Source of the DNA: Rhodoferax sp. UBA5149
GTDB taxonomy: Bacteria > Pseudomonadota > Gammaproteobacteria > Burkholderiales > Burkholderiaceae_C
Direction: 5' to 3'
NCBI RefSeq assembly: GCF_002413825.1
Contig: NZ_DHXT01000200.1
Coordinates: 1 to 13,643 of the forward strand
DNA: 13,643 nt
The notes under the pieces are model-generated. The model searched no databases. It was not told where the DNA came from and saw only the letters and a list, made by a program, of their open reading frames with translations. Of the stretch, positions 7,777-13,643 are shown one piece after another (position 1 is the first letter of the stretch; each line of letters begins with the position of its first letter). The position numbers and the translations under genes are program-made.

Positions 7777-7822
7777 ATGTCGGGTATCAGGTTGGCATTT
7801 CAGGAGCCTGAACGTCGGGTAT
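7774..7822. repeat. 14-base imperfect direct repeat pair
   Basis: TGAATGTCGGGTAT (7774-7787) recurs as TGAACGTCGGGTAT (7809-7822), with one mismatch and a 35-base period. The first copy starts at the stop codon of the orphan remnant. Only two copies were seen. It could be a remnant of a dispersed repeat or of an insertion junction. Confidence 0.5.
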
Positions 7823-7953
7823 GGGCACGAACCCGCCAGTCACTCGCTGCCACCGTCCGATCGCTTCTGCCCGTCGCTCAGGAACTGGTCTATGGGTTGA
7901 GGGCCAGCACACTGTTGGGCGCAAAGTCAGCTACGTTCCGGGTGACGACCTGT

Positions 7954-8502
7954 TTACAGCGCTTTCTGCACCACCGCACCTTTGAACAGATAGGGCAGTC
8001 TGGGGCCCTTGCCTTGCGCTACGCCGCCCTTGTTTTCTACACTGATGGCCAGCTGGGGCACATCCGCCAGGGTCTTGTCATTCGCCCCCAGGCGCAAGGT
8101 CTTGCCCGAACTTTCCAGAACACCCAAGGAGCGCGGGTCGCCGCTGGCGGGCAGGGCCCACAGCTGCATGCTGTCTTCGCGGCCTTCGGTCACGCTGTTC
8201 AGGCGCTGAAGCTGCAGCGCGCCGTCTTGCGGGTCCAGCGTGACCAGCAGGGCCGGGGCCTGGCTGTCGTCCAGCAGCACGGCGATGTACTTGATCTGCG
8301 CGGTGCTTTGCAGCTTGGTTTGCAGGTGTTGAATCTGGGCCTTGAACTGTTCATACATGCTGACGCCGGTGGCGGTGGCGGTGGCCATCAGCAGCAGGCA
8401 CACGATGGTGGCGGCGCGCCACCACGACGCAGGGGAGATTGGCGGCCGGGCTGGGCTGGTTTCATTCATTGGCATGGGTTCGCTGGCTGCAAAGCGTTTC
8501 AT
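7954..8502 (-). CDS. RskA-like (anti-sigma-K C-terminal) membrane protein lacking the sigma-binding domain
   Basis: A 182-residue single-pass membrane protein. After about 25 polar residues comes one helix (about 27-46), a short coiled segment, and a domain resembling the extracytoplasmic C-terminal domain of RskA anti-sigma factors: KYIAVLLDDSQAPALLVTLD, then SMQLWALPASGDPRSLGVL, and a glycine-rich end leading to LFKGAV. Family members are usually about 230-250 residues with an N-terminal cytoplasmic sigma-binding domain; here only about 26 residues precede the membrane. ATG 8502 is the farthest start; ATGs at 8475 and 8469 are alternatives, and none has a clear ribosome binding site. It lies 21 bases after the ABC gene on the same strand. 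No sigma factor gene is visible. Confidence 0.72.
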   Translation of the reverse strand: MKRFAASEPMPMNETSPARPPISPASWWRAATIVCLLLMATATATGVSMYEQFKAQIQHLQTKLQSTAQIKYIAVLLDDSQAPALLVTLDPQDGALQLQRLNSVTEGREDSMQLWALPASGDPRSLGVLESSGKTLRLGANDKTLADVPQLAISVENKGGVAQGKGPRLPYLFKGAVVQKAL

Positions 8503-8523
8503 CCTAACGCAAGAAGATCCGGG

Positions 8524-9093
8524 TCAATCTCTCAGTTCGATGGTCGCCGCCAGCGGCACATCGCCTGGCGCCTCGTAGTGGGCTAGTAGCCAGGCACGCG
8601 CCGGGTGCTTGGCCGCGTCTGCCAGAAGTTCCATCACAAAGCCAATCGACGCCTTGTCGAGCGCGGCAAAGGGCTGGTCCAGCAGCGTGACGGCGGCCAC
8701 CGACGCGAAGGCGGCCGCCAGCCAGACTTTGCGCTTCGATCCGGTGGACAACATGTAAAGCGGCTTGTCCAGGTGCGGCGCCAGGAACAAGCCCTTGATC
8801 AAGCCGCCCAAGAGCGCCTCGTCAAATCGGGGATGCCGCTGGTGCAGGGACAGGAAGTAGTCGACCGGCGTCACTTGATCCAAGGCACTGGCGTGCGGGT
8901 CGGCCCAAAACACCTGCTGGCGATAGGCGACTGGCTGTTCACGCAAACGAATGTTGTTGACCTGCAGCTCCCCCGCATGCGCTGCCAGCTCACCCGCCAA
9001 CAAGCGCAGCAGCGTGGTCTTGCCGCTGCCGTCGCCGCCACGCACCAAGGTGACGCCGGGCGGGATGCGGGCCGACAGTTGGGTGAACAGCAC
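8524..9093 (-). CDS. ABC transporter ATP-binding protein, start uncertain
   Basis: Small ABC ATPase. Visible motifs: Walker A GGDGSGKTT, signature LSTGSKRKV, Walker B followed by the D-loop in VTLLDQPFAALD, and a switch histidine in LLAHYE. The residue after the Walker B Asp is Gln (codon CAG), not the catalytic Glu, and no clear Q-loop Gln is seen. The first standard start in this frame is GTG at 9093, but the conserved first strand and A-loop (LQVEGLCFSYPQRVLF) lie upstream in the same frame, which stays open to TAA at 9181-9183 without ATG, GTG or TTG. An ATG at 9179 is out of frame by one base. The gene may use a rare start or be frameshifted. No permease gene is beside it. Confidence 0.75.
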   Translation of the reverse strand: MLFTQLSARIPPGVTLVRGGDGSGKTTLLRLLAGELAAHAGELQVNNIRLREQPVAYRQQVFWADPHASALDQVTPVDYFLSLHQRHPRFDEALLGGLIKGLFLAPHLDKPLYMLSTGSKRKVWLAAAFASVAAVTLLDQPFAALDKASIGFVMELLADAAKHPARAWLLAHYEAPGDVPLAATIELRD

Positions 9094-9250
9094 GCGTTGC
9101 GGGTAGGAGAAGCACAGGCCCTCGACCTGCAGGACGGCGGCTCGGGCAATGGCGGGATGTTCGATGGCTCGGCCCTCATGTTATTTAGGATCAGGCTATT
9201 CTCCATGCCAAGACCCGCCACATAAAATTGACAGCGCAGGAGCGGCAAGA

Positions 9251-9280
9251 GCAAGTGGGGGGCAAGTGGGGGGCAAGCGG
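9251..9280. repeat. 11-base G-rich tandem repeat
   Basis: GCAAGTGGGGG occurs twice in tandem (9251-9261 and 9262-9272), followed by a partial third copy GCAAGCGG. It lies in the 138-base gap between the oxidoreductase stop and the ABC open frame. On the minus strand it is a C-rich tract. Probably a slippage product. Confidence 0.7.
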
Positions 9281-9318
9281 CGTGCGGCGGCGTCATCGCG
9301 CAGCCGTTCAAGCCCTGC

Positions 9319-10443
9319 TTAATTCCTTCGATAGCGCTTGATGAAAGACCGGTCAATCCAGTCCTTCAGCAACCACACCCAGCGCCCCTGCGCCGAATAG
9401 TTGCCCCAGCTGGCGATCGCCTCTTGCTGGCCGCAGGACAATAAATTCAAGGTGTTTTTGGCGGGCTCGTGGGGACTGGGCTCTGCGCCCGCGACGGCGG
9501 CCGCGAGGTTTTTGCGCAGCGCGGGCCCGGTCCGCACGGCATACATGCCGCTGCGCGCCAGGGGTCGGTCCACCCGCGTGCTGACGTCGCCGGCGGCGAA
9601 CACCTGGGTGTGGCTGGTGGAGCGCTGGCAGGCGTCCACCGCGATGAAACCGTCCTCGGTCAAGACCAGGCCGCTGCTGCCAAGCCAGGCCGGGGCTTGC
9701 GTCACGGTGGCAATCACCGGGACATCACAAGCCAGCCGGGCGCCGCACCCCAGAAAAACCTCTCCCGCCTGAATGCCCACCGCCAGATCGGGCAACACCG
9801 TGATGTTGCGGCGCCTCAGTGCCTGGACTATCCGGCGCTGAACGGCTGGCGGGTCATTGGCGCCCGCGGCGGCCCCACCGGTGATGAGGGTGACGGAGGC
9901 ACCCGGCAGCCGGTACTGGATGGCCATGGCCAGCTCGATGCCGGCCGCGCCGCCGCCGATGACGGCCACGCGCAGCGCGCGGTTTTGTGCCAGCTCGACG
10001 ACCTGGGGCCACAGGGCAGCAAAGGCCTCCATCGGACGTAAAAATAATCCATGTTCACGGGCACCGGGCAGGGCCTGTTCAACTTGCTTGCGGTCTTGCA
10101 CCGGTTCGGTGTTGACCGACAGCCAGTGGTAGGCGAGCTCGCTGCCGTCGTCCAGGGTGACGGTGCGGGCCTTGGCATCCAGGGCCATGACGCTGCGGGT
10201 CAGCCAGCGCACGCCGGTGTTTTTCAGCAGCGGCGCCAACGCAATCACGCAGTCCTCCAGCGCATGGTGCCCGGCCACGAAACCCGGCACCATGTCCGAA
10301 TAGAGCTGGCGCGGGTAGGGCGCAATCAGGGTCACCTGCACGCCGGGCAAGGGCTGCGCTGCCAGGGTGGACAGCACGTGCACATGGGCGTGACCGGCTC
10401 CCAGCAGGACCAGGTGCTTCTGAGGGTGAGCCGTCGCCGTCAT
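9319..10443 (-). CDS. FAD-dependent pyridine nucleotide-disulphide oxidoreductase, SelD-associated type
   Basis: A 374-residue two-dinucleotide-binding-domain flavoprotein. The N-terminal FAD motif reads LLGAGHAHVHVL (residues 13-24), with His in place of the third Gly, as in the family whose members also occur as N-terminal halves of selenide, water dikinase (SelD) fusions (I recall TIGR03169). The second Rossmann motif is VIGGGAAGIE (161-170), and the late FAD motif is VFAAGDVSTR near 288-297. The C-terminus GRWVWLLKDWIDRSFIKRY fits the same family. No redox-active CxxxxC is seen, so it resembles NADH dehydrogenase-2-like rather than disulphide reductases. No SelD is fused or visible nearby. 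ATG 10443 overlaps the stop of a possible tiny ORF (ATGA) and lacks its own clear ribosome binding site. Confidence 0.87.
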   Translation of the reverse strand: MTATAHPQKHLVLLGAGHAHVHVLSTLAAQPLPGVQVTLIAPYPRQLYSDMVPGFVAGHHALEDCVIALAPLLKNTGVRWLTRSVMALDAKARTVTLDDGSELAYHWLSVNTEPVQDRKQVEQALPGAREHGLFLRPMEAFAALWPQVVELAQNRALRVAVIGGGAAGIELAMAIQYRLPGASVTLITGGAAAGANDPPAVQRRIVQALRRRNITVLPDLAVGIQAGEVFLGCGARLACDVPVIATVTQAPAWLGSSGLVLTEDGFIAVDACQRSTSHTQVFAAGDVSTRVDRPLARSGMYAVRTGPALRKNLAAAVAGAEPSPHEPAKNTLNLLSCGQQEAIASWGNYSAQGRWVWLLKDWIDRSFIKRYRRN

Positions 10444-10517
10444 GGGTCGAGCGTCAGGACCAGCTCGCTGGCATCGGCCAGGCTGGAGATTTTTGGGGAG
10501 TCAGGGAATGGCAACAT
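10440..10517 (-). CDS. Possible 25-residue ORF coupled to the oxidoreductase gene
   Basis: ATG at 10517, preceded by GAGGG (10525-10521), opens a 25-residue frame (MLPFPDSPKISS then LADASELVLTLDP) that ends in TGA at 10442-10440, overlapping the oxidoreductase ATG as ATGA. The oxidoreductase lacks a visible ribosome binding site, so reading this ORF could deliver ribosomes to it. I do not recognise the peptide. It may equally be chance. Confidence 0.25.
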   Translation of the reverse strand: MLPFPDSPKISSLADASELVLTLDP

Positions 10518-10529
10518 GTGCCCTCTACT

Positions 10530-10604
10530 TTAGCCTCTGCGCCAGTCGCGGTAGCGGCGCAGCCACTGCAGCAGCGCGGTGGGCCGCCCAACGCCCGTCG
10601 CCAT
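10530..10604 (-). CDS. Possible 24-residue basic ORF
   Basis: ATG at 10604 opens a frame of 24 residues ending in TAA at 10532-10530, including ALLQWLRRYRDWRRG, an Arg/Trp-rich amphipathic stretch. A weak GGTGG lies just upstream. It is in the same frame as the next tiny ORF, four codons after its stop, so the two could be parts of one interrupted gene or a decayed C-terminus. Low confidence. Confidence 0.2.
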   Translation of the reverse strand: MATGVGRPTALLQWLRRYRDWRRG

Positions 10605-10707
10605 CACCACCGATGACCGGCTTGGCTGGCATGGCAAGGTGATAATGAGCGCACGGCCACTGGTCATTGTTGGCCAATCGGGTTGGATTTATTTTCCGGG
10701 AGAATTC

Positions 10708-11292
10708 ATGATGAAGAAATTGTTGTTCGTGGCGCTGCTGGCGCTGGCCAGTGGTGTGCAAGCCGAGTCCACAGCGGCCAAGAAGGAACTGGTCGCCAAG
10801 CTGTTGCATTTGCAGCAGCCTGGCATCGAAATGGCCGCGCAAGCCCTGGCGGAGCGGCCGGCCGCGCAGGTGATGCAACAAGCCGGCTTGGCCTTGCAGA
10901 CCAGGGTGGCCGCTGACAAACGCGAGGCCATTGGCAAAGAGATTCAGGGCGACGTGAAAAAATACCTGGATGAGGCCGTGCCGCTGGTGCGTGAACGCGC
11001 GGTCAAGCTGGCGCCCTCGACCGTCGGCGCCCTGCTGGACGAAAAGTTCAGTGAGGATGAACTGAAACAACTCATTGCGATCTTCGAGTCGCCGGTCAAC
11101 CGCAAATTTGCGCAGATGGGCGGCGAGATGCAAAAAGCGCTGCTGGACAAAGTGGTGGCCGACACGCAGGGCGCGATAGAGCCCAAAATGAAGACGCTGC
11201 AGCAGGCCGTTTCCAAGCGACTGGGCCTGGCGGGCGCAAGCGCACCGGCGGCCAGCGCTGCGCGTCCTCCGGCCAAGGCCGCCAGCAAGTAG
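10708..11292 (+). CDS. Secreted DUF2059 family protein
   Basis: A 194-residue exported protein. The N-terminus MMKK followed by a hydrophobic core ending in GVQA is a signal peptide of about 21 residues. The middle is helical, and the region with FSEDELKQLIAIFESPVNRK (about 112-131) is typical of DUF2059 proteins. An Ala/Pro/Ser/Lys-rich tail ends the protein. ATG 10708 has GGGAG at 10698-10702 with a five-base gap; ATG 10711 is an equally possible start. It is transcribed divergently from the oxidoreductase group, with about 100-260 bases between them. The gene ends 24 bases before the convergent GGDEF-EAL gene, without a visible terminator. Function is unknown; periplasmic location is inferred. 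Confidence 0.83.
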   Translation: MMKKLLFVALLALASGVQAESTAAKKELVAKLLHLQQPGIEMAAQALAERPAAQVMQQAGLALQTRVAADKREAIGKEIQGDVKKYLDEAVPLVRERAVKLAPSTVGALLDEKFSEDELKQLIAIFESPVNRKFAQMGGEMQKALLDKVVADTQGAIEPKMKTLQQAVSKRLGLAGASAPAASAARPPAKAASK

Positions 11293-11316
11293 GGCGGTAT
11301 CAGGGTTCCATCGGAT

Positions 11317-13590
11317 CTATTTAAGCGCGGTCTCGCGGATGTAGTTCGCGAACGCCTGCGCCGGCACGGGTCGGCTGAAGTAGTAGCCCTGTGCCTCGGT
11401 GCAGCCCCTGGCGCGCAAGAATGCCAGCTGACCTTCGGTCTCTACCCCTTCGGCAATGGTTTTTAGCCCCAGGCTGCTGGCCATGCTGATGATGGCGCCG
11501 ACGATGGCTTTGTCGTCGGGGTCTTGCTCGATGTCGCGCACAAACGACTGGTCAATTTTGAGTTTGTAGACCTGAAACCGCTTGAGGTAGCTGAGTGACG
11601 AGTAGCCAGTACCAAAATCATCAATCGACATGCGCACACCACGCTGGCGCAGATCAGTCATCACGGCGATCGCTTCCAGCGGTTGGGTCATGGCCACGCC
11701 TTCGGTCAACTCCAGTTCCAGCAGATGGGCGGGCAAGGCGGCATCTTCCAGGATGCGGGTGACGAGTTGGGGCAGCTCGGCATGGCGAAACTGGACCGAC
11801 GACAAGTTGACGGCCATGGTGATGGGCGCCATGCCCTGCTGGATCCAGGCGGCCAGCTGGGTGACGGCGGTGCGGATGACCCATTCCCCAATCGGCAGGA
11901 TCAAGCCGCTGCTTTCGGCAATCGGGATGAATTCGACCGGTGATACGGCGCCCAGTTCCGGGTGATGCCAGCGCAGCAAGGCCTCGGCGCCCACGGTTTG
12001 GCCGGTCGCCATCGAAATTTGTGGCTGGTAATGCAGTTCCAGCTGGCCACGCTCCAGGGCCCGGCGCAAGGCGTTGTCCAACAGCAGGGTCCGGTCGGAA
12101 GCGGCCTGTATTTCAGGCGTAAAAAAACGGTAGTTGTTGCGCCCATCTCCTTTGGCCCGGTACATGGCGGCATCCGCGCATTTGGACAGGGTGTCCAGAT
12201 CAACGCCGTCTTTGGGGTAGAGCGCAATGCCGATCGACGGCGTGACGGTGAGCTCATGCTGCCCGATCTGAAAAGGGATCAGCGCCGCCTGCAGCAACTT
12301 CTTCGCCACCTGGGCCGCACCGGCGGCATCGGTCTCTGGCAGCAGCAGGATGAATTCATCGCCACCCAGGCGCGAGACCGTGTCTTGCTCCCGCACCGCG
12401 GCCTTCAGACGGACGGCCAACTCAAGCAGCACCTCGTCACCGACGCGGTGTCCTAAGGAGTCGTTGACGTTTTTGAAGTGGTCCAGATCAATAAACATCA
12501 GGGCCACGGTTTGATGCCGACGTTGCGCAGCGCCGAGGGCATGCCGGCAACGGTCGTTCAGCAGCAAGCGGTTGGGCAGCCCGGTGAGTGCATCGAAGTG
12601 GGCCAGGCGCTGGATATGGGCTTCGGCCTCTTTTTGTTCAATTGCTTTTTTCTCCAGTGCCAGCACCGTACGGCTGAGCTCCTGGGTTCGCTGTTCGACC
12701 AGTTTTTCGAGGTCCACGCGCGCCTGTCGCAATTCATTCTCGGCTTTTTTTCGCGCCGTGATGTCCATGCAAATCCAGATCGCCCCCAGCTCCGGATCGC
12801 TGGCGTCAATGGCTTTGGCGCGAACTTCACAATGGATCGCCGAGCCATCCTTCTTGCGCAACACCAATTCATCCTCAAACGCCTGGCCGACCGCGAAAGG
12901 GACCTGCCAACGGTCAATGGATTCCTTCCAGTCCTGCTCGGTCAAGTGCCACTGGCGTGAAGAGCAGCCGTGCAGTTCACCGGCTTCATAGCCTAAAAGA
13001 TTCTCGAAGCTCTGGTTGCAGCGGGTCACTTTGCGGTCGCGCAGGAACACGATGCCAACCATGGCGTTGTCCAGAATCAGGCTCTGCTCCGTCAAGACCG
13101 ACTGGAGCTGCGCTTGCGCCGCCTTTTGCTCATTGATATCGTCAATGATCCAGATCGAGCCCTCTTCTGTGGCTGCCGGGTTGACCAGTTTTCCGGTCAG
13201 ATGGGCCCAGAACAATTGCCCATCGCGGCGCTTCATCCGTATCTCTGACTTGAAAGTCAAGCCTTGGGCCAAGACGGGGTAGGCGGTTGTGGCGAGTGCG
13301 TGAGAGGACGCGGCATCGGGGTACAGCGAGAGGCTGGTGTGGCCCACGATAGCGGCCGGGTCGGCATGGCCAAAGATCTGCGCAAAACGCTGGTTGCAGC
13401 GGATCAGAAAGCGGCGCTTGATAAACACAATGCCAACGCCTGCACTGTCCAGAATCACTTGCTGCTCGCGCAGCGCCAGCTGCAACTGCGCCAATGCGTC
13501 GGATTGCACGGGGTGAACTTCGGAGTCCCTGTTTGTTTCGGGCATGGGGCCTGTGTCTGTACGAAAAATTCGGTTCGAAAGATAGGGCAT
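11317..13590 (-). CDS. PAS-PAS-GGDEF-EAL cyclic-di-GMP signalling protein
   Basis: A 757-residue cytoplasmic sensor enzyme. Two PAS domains (about 40-155 and 165-280) are followed by a coiled coil (about 282-330), a GGDEF diguanylate cyclase domain (about 330-490) and an EAL phosphodiesterase domain (about 500-750). GGDEF is intact at 409-413, with an inhibitory-site RxxD (REQD, 400-403) five residues before it. The EAL side has EAL at 536-538, Asn in VNLSS, ELTE near 627-630, IDDFGTGYSS (656-665), KID (678-680) and AEGVE (713-717), so both activities look possible. No membrane segment is seen. ATG 13590 is the farthest start; ATG 13545 (MPETNRD) is an alternative, and neither has a strong ribosome binding site. 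Confidence 0.93.
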   Translation of the reverse strand: MPYLSNRIFRTDTGPMPETNRDSEVHPVQSDALAQLQLALREQQVILDSAGVGIVFIKRRFLIRCNQRFAQIFGHADPAAIVGHTSLSLYPDAASSHALATTAYPVLAQGLTFKSEIRMKRRDGQLFWAHLTGKLVNPAATEEGSIWIIDDINEQKAAQAQLQSVLTEQSLILDNAMVGIVFLRDRKVTRCNQSFENLLGYEAGELHGCSSRQWHLTEQDWKESIDRWQVPFAVGQAFEDELVLRKKDGSAIHCEVRAKAIDASDPELGAIWICMDITARKKAENELRQARVDLEKLVEQRTQELSRTVLALEKKAIEQKEAEAHIQRLAHFDALTGLPNRLLLNDRCRHALGAAQRRHQTVALMFIDLDHFKNVNDSLGHRVGDEVLLELAVRLKAAVREQDTVSRLGGDEFILLLPETDAAGAAQVAKKLLQAALIPFQIGQHELTVTPSIGIALYPKDGVDLDTLSKCADAAMYRAKGDGRNNYRFFTPEIQAASDRTLLLDNALRRALERGQLELHYQPQISMATGQTVGAEALLRWHHPELGAVSPVEFIPIAESSGLILPIGEWVIRTAVTQLAAWIQQGMAPITMAVNLSSVQFRHAELPQLVTRILEDAALPAHLLELELTEGVAMTQPLEAIAVMTDLRQRGVRMSIDDFGTGYSSLSYLKRFQVYKLKIDQSFVRDIEQDPDDKAIVGAIISMASSLGLKTIAEGVETEGQLAFLRARGCTEAQGYYFSRPVPAQAFANYIRETALK

Positions 13591-13613
13591 TGTTACGCAA
13601 ATGCCGTGCTGAC

Positions 13614-13619
13614 ACTATA
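13614..13619 (-). promoter_or_regulatory. Possible -10 element upstream of the PAS-GGDEF-EAL gene
   Basis: On the minus strand TATAGT (5 of 6 to TATAAT) lies 23 bases before ATG 13590. No good -35 hexamer is seen 16-18 bases farther upstream before the window ends. If used, transcription would start near 13607. Confidence 0.2.
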
Positions 13620-13643
13620 GGGATTCACCATAAGGCGGCACCT

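Larger units (their letters stand above)
7637..7953. other. Decayed spacer between convergent genes
   Basis: No intact gene is present between batD (+) and the RskA-like gene (-). The first 140 bases are AT-rich and hold an orphan coding tail ending at 7776. The rest contains a 14-base imperfect direct repeat (7774-7787 and 7809-7822). A + frame opens at 7777 and runs on into the antisense of the RskA-like gene; it is probably not a gene. No convincing intrinsic terminator was found for either convergent gene. Confidence 0.55.

Noticed and set aside
7777..8586. Plus-strand 269-codon open frame starting at ATG 7777
   Set aside because: Most of it is antisense to the RskA-like gene, whose product has a recognisable domain and membrane helix; the first 55 codons alone are not convincing.
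8605..9225. Plus-strand 206-codon frame antisense to the ABC gene
   Set aside because: The opposite strand has Walker A, signature and Walker B motifs in order; this frame is its shadow.
10667..10695. TTGTTG-N17-TATTTT promoter-like pair before the DUF2059 gene
   Set aside because: Transcription would start at about 10702, inside the ribosome binding site and only six bases before the ATG.

Overview
The window looks like chromosomal DNA of a GC-rich betaproteobacterium, probably Burkholderiales and possibly Comamonadaceae. That placement rests on gene content, codon use and general protein resemblance; no marker gene such as rRNA is present. No tRNA, rRNA, CRISPR array, complete insertion sequence or integrase is visible.

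Layout. (1) 1-655 is a gene-poor, less GC-rich stretch. It holds a terminator-like hairpin, a short reading frame that looks like the tail of a lost gene (about 239-433), and a candidate promoter with a dyad just ahead of the first gene. (2) 656-7636 (+) is a compact seven-gene MoxR/Bat (aerotolerance-type) operon: MoxR AAA+ ATPase, DUF58 protein, DUF4381 membrane protein, two membrane-anchored VWA proteins (BatA, BatB), a periplasmic TPR protein (BatC) and a large BatD protein. Every junction overlaps, six junctions in all, five of them by a 4-base ATGA, so the set is probably translated as one coupled unit. By family knowledge such systems pair a MoxR chaperone-like ATPase with VWA proteins at the inner membrane and are linked to envelope or oxidative stress; the substrate is unknown. 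(3) 7637-7953 is a decayed spacer with another orphan gene tail and a 14-base imperfect direct repeat. (4) 10443 down to 7954 (-) is a three-gene group: a pyridine nucleotide-disulphide oxidoreductase of the type often fused to SelD, a small ABC ATPase, and an RskA-like (anti-sigma-K C-terminal) membrane protein. Two or three of these carry signs of decay or divergence. The ABC gene has a frame break at its start and Gln in place of the Walker B catalytic Glu. The RskA-like protein has no sigma-binding domain and no sigma factor gene beside it. (5) 10708-11292 (+) encodes a secreted DUF2059 protein. (6) 13590-11317 (-) encodes a PAS-PAS-GGDEF-EAL cyclic-di-GMP enzyme with both catalytic signatures intact.

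The Bat operon is a known system and the best supported part of the window. The least explained part is the minus-strand oxidoreductase/ABC/RskA-like group with two possible tiny ORFs at its head. I see no clear evidence of a wholly new system.
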